A stretch of DNA of 64,000 bases from the NCBI RefSeq assembly GCF_963665245.1, contig NZ_OY762267.1, positions 2,728,001 through 2,792,000 of the forward strand, written 5' to 3'. The DNA is from an uncultured Paludibaculum sp. GTDB taxonomy: Bacteria; Acidobacteriota; Terriglobia; Bryobacterales; Bryobacteraceae. Shown piece after piece: positions 8,450 through 17,466 of this stretch (the stretch's first letter is position 1; every line of letters starts with the position of its first letter). Both the position numbers and the translations under genes were made by a program. The notes beneath the pieces are model-generated. The model searched no databases and had not been told where the DNA came from. It saw nothing but the letters and a program-made list of their open reading frames with translations.

Positions 8450-10258
8450 TCAACGCCAGGTGAAAGTTGCTTGTTGGAGGAACATATCAAAGGCCCTTCT
8501 CGTTTGACGCAAGAGCTCAAGATTGGACGGTCGACCGGTCCCGAAGAGGCCTGATTCCAGTACTTTAGCCACGCTTTCTGGGACATCTTGTCCGTCCTCC
8601 CGTCGGGCCTCGGCAACGCTGCCGTGCTCGCGGCGCCGCTGTCTCCACCCAAAGCAGCCGATCGGGCCCCATACTCCGTGCCCGTCGCCCTGAGAAGTGG
8701 ATTGTAGAATCTCCGGCGACCCGGTCCGGCTCACGTAGACAAGGGCAACAAGGTACTCGAACCAATCGAAGGCGTCCTGGTAGTCTGCGTTGTCTGGCAG
8801 GAATTCTCGCAAGGGCTCTTTCAGTAGTCCGTCCAGATGGTTGCTAAGCGGAGTCGTTTTCCCCTTCTGCCCCGGGATTAACTTGACGCCGTCACCCTCG
8901 ATCACAGTAGTGACATTGATTGCGTCCACAACGTGCTCAGGCTCCGAACCGACCTGAGGTCTAAGCTTCAATGGCAGCAGCTTGCCCAAGAGACGGTAAT
9001 TTCCGGCCGCTATCGTTGCTAGTCCAATCCCGTAGAGCAGGACCAGAGCAGGGTAGCGTTGGAGCGAAGTGAAAAACGTTTGCCGGCCGTTTGGGTTCTC
9101 AGGCTGTGCAATGCGGCGGAAGCACTCCACAATCAGACTATCCGTTTCAGGCTTTGCCCAATACGAGGCCGCGATGCACAACGCAAGCAAGGCAGACAAA
9201 TGGTGCTCATAATAATCCAATCGCCGAACCATCTCTTCACCGCTCGGGCGCATGGAGCCTCCAGAACTCCCCACGTCGGCAAGAACTCTGAACGTTCGCT
9301 CGGTCTCGGATGACAGCAGGTCCCGAATCCCAATTAGGTTCCCCGCCGTCAGATGTCTCTTGAGTCTGGCAACCCCGAGCTTGGTTGAGAGTGGGTGTTC
9401 CGCTTCCCCGAAGTCCTCGAGCGCGCGCACTTTCTCCGAAAAAACCCTGAAGAAATCGTCTGCGGAGGCGATCTTGATGGTCGTAGCACGTCGCTGGTTG
9501 ATCAGTTTCTGCGCCACGTCCGACGGTTTGTCACCAAAAACACACCAGAACGAGCCGAAGCGGCGTGTTGGACAGCGCTCCAGAGACGCCTTCAACGCCA
9601 GGTCCCAATCCCCTGACCACCCGCAGACGATCACGCCATACTCATCGAAAATCTGATCAAGCAATCGGTCCATTGAAGGGACGTAAGCTTGCAACTCTAT
9701 CTTGGTGTTCTTCAGGTGTGGGTCTAGGTAGTCGCCATGGACTTTGAGAATCGTGCAACGGGAATGTGCCAAAGGTAGGCAGCCTTCAGCGGCTTCGGGT
9801 GTGCTGACCAGACTCGGGCCGATCCCCAGGTCTGCCAAGGCTTGCTCCAGGAGCCTGTCGAAATTGGTGGTGATCACCACCCGAACAAACCCGGACTGGA
9901 TCATTTGAGCGATTGCACGATGCGCAACCGTTGGGGCCTTCAGCCCCTGGGCACGTTCCTCTTCACTTGGCTCGAAGTAGCAACGGAGCAATTGGCTCCT
10001 CTCTGCTGGGGTCTTCGTAAGAGAGTCCAGCAGCTCTGAGTAGTCAGGGGCCTTGCCGAACCTCTTTCTGTACCAGGCCTCGGGTTCCGGTTTGGGGTCT
10101 TCGCCTAGTACGTGCGCCAGTTTCTGGATGAGATCGAACACCACCTCCCAGCCAGTAGGCACGCTGGCGGCACGCGAGATGCCGGAGCCGAGAAGGAGCG
10201 CATAGACACCTTTATTGCTGTAAACGGAAAACGCGAGACTGGTTTCTGGGTCGATCAT
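8450..10258 (-). CDS. SIR2-domain protein, probable defence NADase
   Basis: 602 aa. The N-terminal 250 residues form a SIR2-like Rossmann domain: LLLGSGISRA at 21-30 (NAD-binding GxGxS), TTNFDRLLE at 130-138 with the conserved Asn132, and KVHGD at 172-176 with the candidate catalytic His174. GVIVCGWSGDWD at about 208-219 closes the domain. The remaining 350 residues are helical and match no family I recognise. The layout, SIR2 plus a large unknown C-terminal sensor, is that of SIR2 proteins in anti-phage defence, which deplete NAD+ on infection. It is a single gene with no partner on its strand, next to an IS66 element. Defence function is inference. Confidence 0.8.
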   Translation of the reverse strand: MIDPETSLAFSVYSNKGVYALLLGSGISRAASVPTGWEVVFDLIQKLAHVLGEDPKPEPEAWYRKRFGKAPDYSELLDSLTKTPAERSQLLRCYFEPSEEERAQGLKAPTVAHRAIAQMIQSGFVRVVITTNFDRLLEQALADLGIGPSLVSTPEAAEGCLPLAHSRCTILKVHGDYLDPHLKNTKIELQAYVPSMDRLLDQIFDEYGVIVCGWSGDWDLALKASLERCPTRRFGSFWCVFGDKPSDVAQKLINQRRATTIKIASADDFFRVFSEKVRALEDFGEAEHPLSTKLGVARLKRHLTAGNLIGIRDLLSSETERTFRVLADVGSSGGSMRPSGEEMVRRLDYYEHHLSALLALCIAASYWAKPETDSLIVECFRRIAQPENPNGRQTFFTSLQRYPALVLLYGIGLATIAAGNYRLLGKLLPLKLRPQVGSEPEHVVDAINVTTVIEGDGVKLIPGQKGKTTPLSNHLDGLLKEPLREFLPDNADYQDAFDWFEYLVALVYVSRTGSPEILQSTSQGDGHGVWGPIGCFGWRQRRREHGSVAEARREDGQDVPESVAKVLESGLFGTGRPSNLELLRQTRRAFDMFLQQATFTWR

Positions 10259-10577
10259 TGTTCCACATCGTACCGTGATAGTTGCGGGAGCGCTTGGGCG
10301 CTCGCGGCGATGACTTCACCCCGTTTCGCTTCCGGAGATGGGTATCTCAATTGCGTTGTGTGACGGGCGACGATTGGAACCCTCGACGCTGCCGGAATAG
10401 TTGATGCCGGACACAGCGAGGCAGAAAGACGTCAGTTCCCAGTTGCCTGTCCGCATGCACTTTCTTGTGGGCGAGACTGTGAAGTGGCTGCGGCAGGTGG
10501 TACGGGGCCATTGTGCGTCCGTGTGGTCTCCAGCTCCAGCACGACCCGATCTTCGGGGGAATGGACCGCGATGCTAC
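10259..10577. other. Left flank of the IS66 element, no gene recognised
   Basis: About 320 bp between the SIR2 start and the IS66 left end. The open frames look like random readings. It probably holds the SIR2 promoter. Joining it to 13026 onward past the IS restores one continuous frame around the target site, but the product resembles no known protein. Confidence 0.4.
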
Positions 10578-10605
10578 GTATGCGTCCGGCGAACCCATTG
10601 CGGGC
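10578..10605. repeat. IS66 left terminal inverted repeat
   Basis: Starts gtatgcgtccggcgaaccca and continues ttgcgggc. It matches the reverse complement of the right end with a few mismatches and one 2-bp offset. It is preceded directly by the direct repeat atgctac. Confidence 0.75.
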
Positions 10606-10639
10606 AGGCCGCGCTTGATCAGTGTGCCGTCGAATCGAC

Positions 10640-12217
10640 TTACGCCTGGATGGGCTTCCAGTTACTTGGCAGTAACTCGTCCAGTTGCTGGATCGGGTGT
10701 TCCGCGATGCGCCCGAGCACATCGCATAGATACGCCCAAGGATCAATCTTCTTTCGCTGACACGTCGCCATGAAGCTCGTCAGCACAGCCGCCGTCCGGC
10801 CTCCACGATCACTCCCGAAAAACGTCCAATTCCGGCGTCCGACCGCGATGCCCCGCAGACTTCTCTCGGCCGCATTGTTATCAATCGACAGGTCGCCATC
10901 CTCCGTGTACCGGCACAGCGCCTGCCAGTTCGACAGCGTGTAGCCAATCGCCATCCCTTCCGGACTCTTCGGCAACACCAGTAGCTTCTCTCGCTCCAGA
11001 TACTCCTTGAGATGTTCCAGCACAGGCACCGCGTGTTGCCGCCGCTGCCACCGGCGCTCGGCACCACTCAGTCCCCGCCAGCGCCGCTCCATCTTGTACA
11101 GCATGCCAATGTGCGACAGCACGGTCGTCGCACGCACCACGTCACTGGTGCGCGCCTCGTAGTGCTTGCGCCTCGCGTGCGCCCAGCACGCAACCTCCAC
11201 CAGACCGCGCTCCGGGTCCTTGTACAGGGCGTCATAGCCACCATAGGCATCGGCCTGCAAATAGCCCTTGTAATCTTTCAAAAATTGGTCCGGCCCCTCC
11301 CTCGCTCGCGTCGGCGTGTAGTCGTACACCGTCGCTTCCTCGCCCACGTACGTCCAGATCCGCCCTTTCCGTGTGTGCATTCGGGTCGGATCCAACACCG
11401 CCACCGGCGTGTCGTCGGTTTGTACCACTTTCGAGTGCAGCGCCACCGCTTTCAGCCGTTCGTAGAGCGGCGTGAGCAAGTCCGCCGTCTGGCTCATCCA
11501 CCCGCACATCGTTTTGCGCGAAAGCTCCACCCCGTGCCGCTGGAAGATCACCTCTTGCCTGTGTAGCGGGCAGTGGTCGGCATATTTCGCTACCGCCACC
11601 TGGGCCAGCAGCGAAGGCCCCGCCAGGCCCTTCTCAATCGGCTGCGCCGGTTTTGGAGCCGTCTTCACCGCTCCGCCGCACTGGCATCCATACTTCGCCC
11701 GCGCTTCCTCAATCACCTTCAGCGTGGCCGGCACGTATTCCAGCCGCTCGCTCACTTCCTCGCCGATGCGCTGCATGGTCGACTGGCAGTGCGGGCAGGC
11801 CCGCTCGGCCTCGCTCAATTCGTATTCGATCCGCTCGCGCGTCAGCGCCTTCGGCAAGGCCTTGCGGCCGTGACCCCGGCGTCTCTTGGGCGGCTTCACT
11901 GCCGCCAGCAGTTCGGAGTCCTCGCCCAGGTCTTCCTTCAGTTCGGTATGCAGGGACTCGGCATCACCGCCGCTGGCCTCATACTGCACAGCGAACAGGA
12001 AGAGCTGGCGTTCGTCGATCTTCTCGGCCTTGTGCCCGAACCGCCACGCCAGCATGATCTCCAGAATGTGCTGCACGCGAGCCAGGCGGCGTTCCTGCTC
12101 TTCCAGTTGCGAGGCCAGACCAGCTACGATTTCCCGCAGCAGATCGGGATCGTCCGGCAACCGGTTGAGGTCGAGCTTCACAACAAGAAGTATAGGTTTT
12201 GTTGTGGCTAAAACCAA
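10640..12217 (-). CDS. tnpC: IS66 transposase TnpC
   Basis: 525 aa, the full length for the IS66 DDE transposase. The N-terminal coiled-coil region contains LASQLEEQERRLARVQHILEIMLAWRFGHKAEK. A zinc-finger segment follows (CPHCQSTM ... KYGCQCGG), then the DDE core with VVQTDDTPVAVLDP, DAYGGYDALY and the C-terminal NNAAERSLRGIAVGRRNWTFFGS. The start lies 37 bp after tnpB. It catalyses transposition together with TnpA and TnpB. No frameshift or early stop is seen. Confidence 0.95.
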   Translation of the reverse strand: MVLATTKPILLVVKLDLNRLPDDPDLLREIVAGLASQLEEQERRLARVQHILEIMLAWRFGHKAEKIDERQLFLFAVQYEASGGDAESLHTELKEDLGEDSELLAAVKPPKRRRGHGRKALPKALTRERIEYELSEAERACPHCQSTMQRIGEEVSERLEYVPATLKVIEEARAKYGCQCGGAVKTAPKPAQPIEKGLAGPSLLAQVAVAKYADHCPLHRQEVIFQRHGVELSRKTMCGWMSQTADLLTPLYERLKAVALHSKVVQTDDTPVAVLDPTRMHTRKGRIWTYVGEEATVYDYTPTRAREGPDQFLKDYKGYLQADAYGGYDALYKDPERGLVEVACWAHARRKHYEARTSDVVRATTVLSHIGMLYKMERRWRGLSGAERRWQRRQHAVPVLEHLKEYLEREKLLVLPKSPEGMAIGYTLSNWQALCRYTEDGDLSIDNNAAERSLRGIAVGRRNWTFFGSDRGGRTAAVLTSFMATCQRKKIDPWAYLCDVLGRIAEHPIQQLDELLPSNWKPIQA

Positions 12218-12254
12218 GAGAAAAATGCGTCCGGAGCCAATGTTTATAGGGGTT

Positions 12255-12614
12255 CTACGCGCTCTGTTGCAACAGCGGGAGATACCGTTTTCGCACTTTT
12301 ACGTTCCGCAGATCAAGCCCTTCCAGCAGGGCTCCGAGTTCGCCGGAAGTGATCTCCTTCCGGCCCGTCGACTCGAATGGATAGGCGTAGGTGCCGGCCT
12401 CGAGCCGCTTCGCCCACACCGCCCAGCCGTCGCGGTCCCAATACAAAATTTTGATTCGGTCGCGCCGCCGACCGCAAAACACGAACAAATGTCCGGCCAA
12501 CGGGTCGACGCCGACCACATGAGCGGCGAGAGCTCTGAGCCCGTCGAAACCGCGCCGCATGTCGCAAGGCGCGGTGTAGAGATAGATGCGCAGGGCGGAT
12601 GGAAGGCTGATCAT
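12255..12614 (-). CDS. tnpB: IS66 family accessory protein TnpB
   Basis: 119 aa. The family signature is plain: IYLYTAPCDMRRGFDGL, HLFVFCGRRRDRIKILYWDRDG and RLEAGTYAYPF. This is the IS66 Orf2 family, needed for transposition by an unclear mechanism. Its ATG overlaps the tnpA stop as ATGA, which suggests translational coupling. Confidence 0.95.
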   Translation of the reverse strand: MISLPSALRIYLYTAPCDMRRGFDGLRALAAHVVGVDPLAGHLFVFCGRRRDRIKILYWDRDGWAVWAKRLEAGTYAYPFESTGRKEITSGELGALLEGLDLRNVKVRKRYLPLLQQSA

Positions 12615-12961
12615 GCCTTGGGCCGCAGTACGTCGATTACCAACCGCAACGTCTCTTTGTCCACACCCGGTCGAATGCGGAGATGCCAGCCATCGGCCGT
12701 TTCCAGTTCCAGGGCAGAATCCTCGTCGCCAGCATGCAGAGAGATGTCCTGCCCCAAAAGCACGAACTGTCCCGTCGTGTGTTCCTCTTGATCCTCGCGG
12801 GCCAGCACACGGCGCCAGTAGTAGAACTGAGCGACGTCGAGGCCGCGCGCCCGGCAGAACTCAGTCGGCCCCTGGCCACTTCTGCGAGATTCCTCAATCA
12901 ACGCTCGCCATCGCGAATATCGTGCTTTCTGCTCGGCACGCCGAAGCTCACCGCTGCTCAT
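12611..12961 (-). CDS. tnpA: IS66 family protein TnpA
   Basis: 116 aa. It contains the HTH-like segment ALIEESRRSGQGPTEFCRARGLDVAQFYYWRRVL (about 20-53), typical of the IS66 Orf1 DNA-binding protein. It ends RLVIDVLRPKA just inside the ATGA overlap with tnpB. First gene of the IS66 operon, 28 bp inside the right inverted repeat. Confidence 0.9.
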   Translation of the reverse strand: MSSGELRRAEQKARYSRWRALIEESRRSGQGPTEFCRARGLDVAQFYYWRRVLAREDQEEHTTGQFVLLGQDISLHAGDEDSALELETADGWHLRIRPGVDKETLRLVIDVLRPKA

Positions 12962-12988
12962 TCCCTCAGTGTTGGGGAACCCTCAGCA

Positions 12989-13018
12989 CCTCGCAAGATG
13001 GGTTCACTGGACGCGTAC
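12989..13018. repeat. IS66 right terminal inverted repeat
   Basis: The inner part reads cctcgcaagatgggttcact, ending ggacgcgtac at 13018. Its reverse complement matches the left end (GTA-GCGTCC, GAACCCAT, TGCG). The direct repeat atgctac follows at 13019-13025. Confidence 0.75.
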
Positions 13019-13373
13019 ATGCTACTGGGCCGCCCCTGTTCTTCTATGGTAATGGCTGCGGCCTGACTGGCCGATCCCAAGGTATCGGTGGTGACCCAGA
13101 ACCGAAAACGAGGCAGCGAGAAGTTGTGGACCCGGCACTTCTGGGGTACAGGGTCCGATCAGGCATCGCCGTTTCTGGTCCGATGCGATCTGTAGCCTGC
13201 TTGTGTGAGGGCAACCGATTGAGACTCGATTGCCCCCTGCACAACAGGCCGAACGGTGAATGCCAAACAGCGACGGCACACCTCAAAAGGATCAGTCTCC
13301 ATCGCGCCCTGCTCATTCACCGCCGATACCGGATATGCTGGCGATCACCTGTTTCCCGTCATTTGGCCGCGAC
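13019..13373. other. Right flank of the IS66 element, no gene recognised
   Basis: About 350 bp between the IS66 end and the stop of the beta-helix gene. A frame running to 13380 on the plus strand has no family resemblance. I see no terminator or repeat beyond the target duplication. Confidence 0.4.
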
Positions 13374-15809
13374 CTATTGACAAACCACCCATGGAATACT
13401 ATAGCCATTCGAAACTGTGACGTTGACAGGGTTCCCCGAGCCCCATTGCCAACTCGAATCGTAGCAGGCTTCGCCATAGGGGAATGATGGAACACCTGTA
13501 CCGTAAGCAAAGTTGTTGACTCCGATGGTGATTAGCTCCGCCATCGGAAGACTTGCATTGCGGTATAGTGTCAGGCTGTACTTCTGATACTGAGTAGATT
13601 CATTGCCCACATCGTTACCAATCAACGCGATGTTGCTTGTCAAGCGGCTCCGGTTAACTGTATCACTGGGTGACGAGGGCTCCGCCATCGCATGCTTGAT
13701 CTTTATTCCGCCGGCCGGATAGCCGCTAGTATTGTTTCCATAGATGTGATTATTTTCTATTGTAACATTCTTTACGTTCTGCGCTCCAATGCCCTCGAGG
13801 TAGAATGATCTAATCGTATTGTTACTTACAAGAATATTTTTCCCATAGAGCTCAAGTCCAGTCATCCTCGCATTCTGGTCGTATCCTGCCCCAGGGCCAT
13901 AGAGGTTGTTGTTCGAGAACTCAAGCTTATCCGCGCACTGATCGGCAAAAACCGCACCGCCTTCATCGAGCCCGCTATTATGAACTAAGTAGTCATTGGA
14001 AAATTCGTTCCAGCGAACAGCGATCCATCGAGCCGCATTAACGGTGAGAGCTCCCTGTCCAGCATTGTGAAATATGTTGTGCTCGATTCGTATATTGCGA
14101 GGCTGATACGACAGGACGCTGTTGTGATATGGATTTGCTGTCTCAGAGAACGATACATCGCATCCAACTCCCTGATCATTTGGATACGAATATGGGTCAA
14201 GGCCAGTATAGAATCCCACAGTCGAAAATTCAAAATCGTTATCGTGAATATAAAGATCGTCGGCCCGAGTGGAGTTGTGTGTTACCGCAACCTGAATTCC
14301 AGCCGACGGTGCCTGGCTGCCGCCCTGTCCATAGTAGAAGTCGCAGTGCGATACCTCTACCGCATAAGGCCCATTGTAGGAAAAAGGATCGCTCGGCCAT
14401 GCGCCGATATTTGCTTGTTCTATCTTGAGCAGTACTTTTCCAGACGGATACAATGGGGAAGGATTGTGAAAGCGCAGTCCATCTAGCTTTACCCCCCTGC
14501 CGCCGGGAGCGGAAAAGTTCACTTTGATGATTCCATCTACTGTGCCATCCGAGAAAAAATTCTGACGATTACCATCTACCGATATGATAGAGACATCACT
14601 TCGGCTGATGGTGATTGGTGGATAATACATGCCTTCACCATAGTAGCCGTTCCTGTAGCCGGGCGCATTGGAAAACCAATAGACGCCAGACGAGCCAATA
14701 CTCCCAAATTTACAAACTCTCTTAATAGGATCGTCAATACAGGACTGTAGTTCAGATGGAGTTGTCGTGATCTGGCTATAGGGATCCGGCCACGCACCAC
14801 CTTCGACCCACCCGGTGTCAACACCAATCGCGGTCAGAGACCTCCGGTACAGTTTGTACTGCTGGTTGTCAACCGACATAGCTGAATTTCTCGCAACAGG
14901 CACAGTTACACTTCCCGTTGTGCTTTGGACTGTGGTATTGAGTGTGTTTATGCTGCAAGCTGTTGTGTCGAGAGCTGTGGATGAAGTTCCCGGCGTAACA
15001 GGGCCTAAGAAGAACCCGGCGGCGGCGGAGTACGCCCACAATGCATTCCCTGTACGATCGTAATGAAAGAAGCAAAACGGATGTGAATCGTCAGTGGGGC
15101 TAGTGCCGATCAATAGCTGAGACCATTTATATGGAATACCTTCAAATCCCTGAATGTCTGCCTGATTAAGCTGGAACGATACTGTCGCGCCGGCTGGGTT
15201 GCTTGGGCTAACCGTTGGCGGCGGGATAGTAACGGGCTGCAGCTGGTACGAACCCTTGAGCTCCCATCCAGTATCAGTCGAGTTAACATTCATCGCACGC
15301 GTATATACGTTGAGCGGAACCTGCTGCTTGAATACTATAGGCACACTGAGCGTTAATGTTCCGTTATTCATTGATACACTGGCTGCTTTCGTGTTTACGG
15401 CACAGATAGAGTTGTAGAACTCTCCAGTAGCTTGGCCAACAGCTACTGGACCAATAAAGAAGCCACTGTCGCTGTAGAACCAAAGGCCTTGCCCCACAAC
15501 ATCGTAGTGTATAAAGCAAAATGCGTCAGGAGGATTAGCGGCCACAGATGCAAGGTCCAGTTGAACCCATGAGAGAGAAGGGCGCCCCGCGGGTACTGTA
15601 TATGAGGCTGTGAATACCTGAGTAGATATCGATCCACTGGAAGGGATGACATTCCCAAGTGTAATATCCGCCGTGGTCCGCTGCGAAATACTTGCGTCAA
15701 GCCAATGTCTCTGTGCTTCTCGGGTTGGCTGTTGGCAATACGCACTCACGCCCCCAAGTAGAAACAGAATGATCGGCGTCGAGTATGACGATAAGATAAA
15801 ATTATTCAT
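13374..15809 (-). CDS. Secreted right-handed beta-helix repeat protein
   Basis: 811 aa with a signal peptide (ILSSYSTPIILFLLGGVSAYCQ). Residues about 60-330 hold two copies of a domain of about 120 residues: AFCFIHYDVVGQGLWFYSDSGFFIGPV and PFCFFHYDRTGNALWAYSAAAGFFLGPV. This domain type recurs in Solibacter surface proteins. Residues about 380-760 are a parallel beta-helix with PbH1-type rungs such as IRIEHNIFHNAGQGALTV, KLEFSNNNLYGPG and VTIENNHIYGNNTSG. It could be a surface polysaccharide lyase or an adhesin; no catalytic residues can be assigned. The gene is visibly more AT-rich than its neighbours, suggesting transfer. Confidence 0.85.
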   Translation of the reverse strand: MNNFILSSYSTPIILFLLGGVSAYCQQPTREAQRHWLDASISQRTTADITLGNVIPSSGSISTQVFTASYTVPAGRPSLSWVQLDLASVAANPPDAFCFIHYDVVGQGLWFYSDSGFFIGPVAVGQATGEFYNSICAVNTKAASVSMNNGTLTLSVPIVFKQQVPLNVYTRAMNVNSTDTGWELKGSYQLQPVTIPPPTVSPSNPAGATVSFQLNQADIQGFEGIPYKWSQLLIGTSPTDDSHPFCFFHYDRTGNALWAYSAAAGFFLGPVTPGTSSTALDTTACSINTLNTTVQSTTGSVTVPVARNSAMSVDNQQYKLYRRSLTAIGVDTGWVEGGAWPDPYSQITTTPSELQSCIDDPIKRVCKFGSIGSSGVYWFSNAPGYRNGYYGEGMYYPPITISRSDVSIISVDGNRQNFFSDGTVDGIIKVNFSAPGGRGVKLDGLRFHNPSPLYPSGKVLLKIEQANIGAWPSDPFSYNGPYAVEVSHCDFYYGQGGSQAPSAGIQVAVTHNSTRADDLYIHDNDFEFSTVGFYTGLDPYSYPNDQGVGCDVSFSETANPYHNSVLSYQPRNIRIEHNIFHNAGQGALTVNAARWIAVRWNEFSNDYLVHNSGLDEGGAVFADQCADKLEFSNNNLYGPGAGYDQNARMTGLELYGKNILVSNNTIRSFYLEGIGAQNVKNVTIENNHIYGNNTSGYPAGGIKIKHAMAEPSSPSDTVNRSRLTSNIALIGNDVGNESTQYQKYSLTLYRNASLPMAELITIGVNNFAYGTGVPSFPYGEACYDSSWQWGSGNPVNVTVSNGYSIPWVVCQ

Positions 15810-16692
15810 GTTGCCTTCTAGTTGGTGTATTTTTTAATTTCCTCAATGGAAATGACTATCATGTTCAGCATGGTTGGTTTGCCCGCCAACCTCGATGGCA
15901 TGCATCGGCTCGTGGTGACAGTCAATAGAACGTGCCGCGACAAGCCAGTTTACCGTGTCAGCTATTGGCGGGCTGAATCGCGAAGAAAGATTCGTACAAG
16001 AAGCAAGATCTATAGTTCGTGTCGATGTAGTCCTTGGAGCGACCAGTGAATACGCAGATACTCGAAGCCGCGCAAATATTGAAATTGAGAGAGGGCATCA
16101 GGCCGCACTAAGCAGGTAAGTTACGGAACGAAAAACAAAACACGTGAATGCCTATTGCAGACAATGCCATCAATCAATCCGGAACGCCGCAATAGAGTCT
16201 ACCAGAGTCGTAATTGAAATGGCGGCTTCGGGGCTCTTGTTCTGAAATCAGAACGAGATGGCTCAATTGATAGAAAACTAAGCAGTGTTCTCTTGTCGAT
16301 GGAGGCGTGCGCACACCACTCTGTTCCGTTTTCGGAACGCGCCCCGGACTGTACGTGGAAGTCAGCAATGGCTGAGCCATCTTAGAAATATTAAATGTTC
16401 ATAATATATTGCCTTTGAGGCGCATGCCGTGCTACTCGAAGCCCCTCAGCCTGCCCCGTCCCATCGCCATTGATCAGAACCCGCCCACCGATTGGGGTTC
16501 CTCATCCAGAACAACGGCAGACTGGCTCCGGTCGTCTATCCTTCTTGGCACAATTTCCATCCGTCATACCCGAAACGATCGCCCCAGCCCACCTGGATCG
16601 CCGGATCCTGAGCTATGCCACCGCCGCTGCCAGGGAAGCCACTCGTTACCTCAACCCGAAACAGCCGCCATCCCCAGGACTTCGCACTCCGC
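15810..16692. other. AT-richer intergenic region
   Basis: An 880-bp gap with no convincing gene on either strand. Its 3' half contains two exact palindromes, listed separately. The part next to 15809 should hold the promoter of the beta-helix gene. A 68-codon minus-strand frame at 16174-16380 has no support. Confidence 0.5.
16239..16338. promoter_or_regulatory. Two 16-bp palindromes of the same pattern
   Basis: gttctga-aa-tcagaac (16239-16254) and gttccg-tttt-cggaac (16323-16338) are both perfect inverted repeats sharing outer GTTC...GAAC arms. They start 84 bp apart, eight helical turns. They lie inside a gene-free region about 430 bp upstream of the beta-helix start and about 700 bp from the start of the next minus-strand gene. 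They look like paired sites for a dimeric regulator. Confidence 0.4.
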
Positions 16693-17391
16693 CTATCCGC
16701 CAATCTTCGGCAGTTCCTTCGTACTCACAACAACCCGGCCCGCGAGATCAATCTCGCTGACCACGTTCTTCCCCCCACTGGTGTAGAACAGGACCAACCG
16801 GTCGCCGGCAACCCAGGTTGACCCCAAAAACCCGTCGATATCTTTCACGACCTCCACATAATGGGACCCATCAGCGTTAGCGACGCCCAAAACGAGGCGA
16901 TCCTCCCCCGTCACGCTCTTGTCGCCATTCGTGTCGGCGGGTACGATCTGAAAGACCAACCATTTGACCGGCCGTTTCTCGCTGTCGGAGCCCGGGATAA
17001 GTCCTTCCGCTCCGTAGCGCTCCATACCCACAATTAAGCCCTTATGGTGGGGGATCAGCCAGCGGGAAGACTTATCGGCGAGATGGACGAAGAGGTAGTT
17101 CCGGACGGCTGAGGCTTCCTTGCCGAACGTACCAACCTGGTAAGACTGCATGGACGAAACCGGCGCGACCACATAGCCGGATCCCGCGACTGGTTCGAAT
17201 CCTCCGAGCCACCAACGCTCCTCCCCTTTTTGCTCAACCGGAACCACATCATTGAGGCGATACGCCGCTTGGCTGCCAAGGAGGAAGGTCCAGGCGGCGA
17301 AACCAAGACCAATACACGCGCCGGCCCCGGCAACGAGAATAAGTACGGCATTGACTCTCCAGACCATCCGGAATGTCAGATATTTACGCAT
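16693..17391 (-). CDS. Hypothetical single-pass membrane/periplasmic protein
   Basis: 232 aa. One N-terminal transmembrane helix (about 15-38, VLILVAGAGACIGLGFAAWTF) is followed by a soluble domain rich in beta strands. That domain contains DTNGDKSVTGED, which looks like an EF-hand/dockerin-type Ca2+ loop, and VLFYTSGGKNVVSEIDLAGR near the end. I recognise no named family. It is probably anchored in the inner membrane and exported. Confidence 0.75.
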   Translation of the reverse strand: MRKYLTFRMVWRVNAVLILVAGAGACIGLGFAAWTFLLGSQAAYRLNDVVPVEQKGEERWWLGGFEPVAGSGYVVAPVSSMQSYQVGTFGKEASAVRNYLFVHLADKSSRWLIPHHKGLIVGMERYGAEGLIPGSDSEKRPVKWLVFQIVPADTNGDKSVTGEDRLVLGVANADGSHYVEVVKDIDGFLGSTWVAGDRLVLFYTSGGKNVVSEIDLAGRVVVSTKELPKIGG

Positions 17392-17466
17392 GAGAACTCC
17401 AGTCGGAATAAGTCTACTCCGTGCGCCATTTAAGATGCCCGCCTCCTAATCCAGCACTCACGATTT

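Larger units (their letters stand above)
10578..13018. mobile_element. Complete IS66 family insertion sequence
   Basis: About 2.44 kb with all three IS66 genes in the normal order (tnpA-tnpB-tnpC, minus strand), all intact. The ends are imperfect inverted repeats, both starting GTAyGCGTCC then GAACCCAT and TGCG. The left end is 10578-10605 and the right end 12989-13018. The 7-bp word atgctac flanks both sides (10571-10577 and 13019-13025), as expected for a target duplication; IS66 usually makes 8 bp, so the eighth base may have mutated. Intact genes and ends suggest a recent, possibly active insertion. Confidence 0.88.

Noticed and set aside
10432..10746. 104-aa frame overlapping the IS66 left end
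   Set aside because: It crosses the inverted repeat and the tnpC 3' end in another frame and resembles no protein.
12586..13380. 264-aa plus-strand frame across tnpA and the IS66 right end
   Set aside because: It is antisense to tnpA and crosses the IS boundary; no family resemblance.
16174..16380. 68-aa minus-strand frame
   Set aside because: It runs through both palindromes, has no ribosome binding site and no family resemblance.
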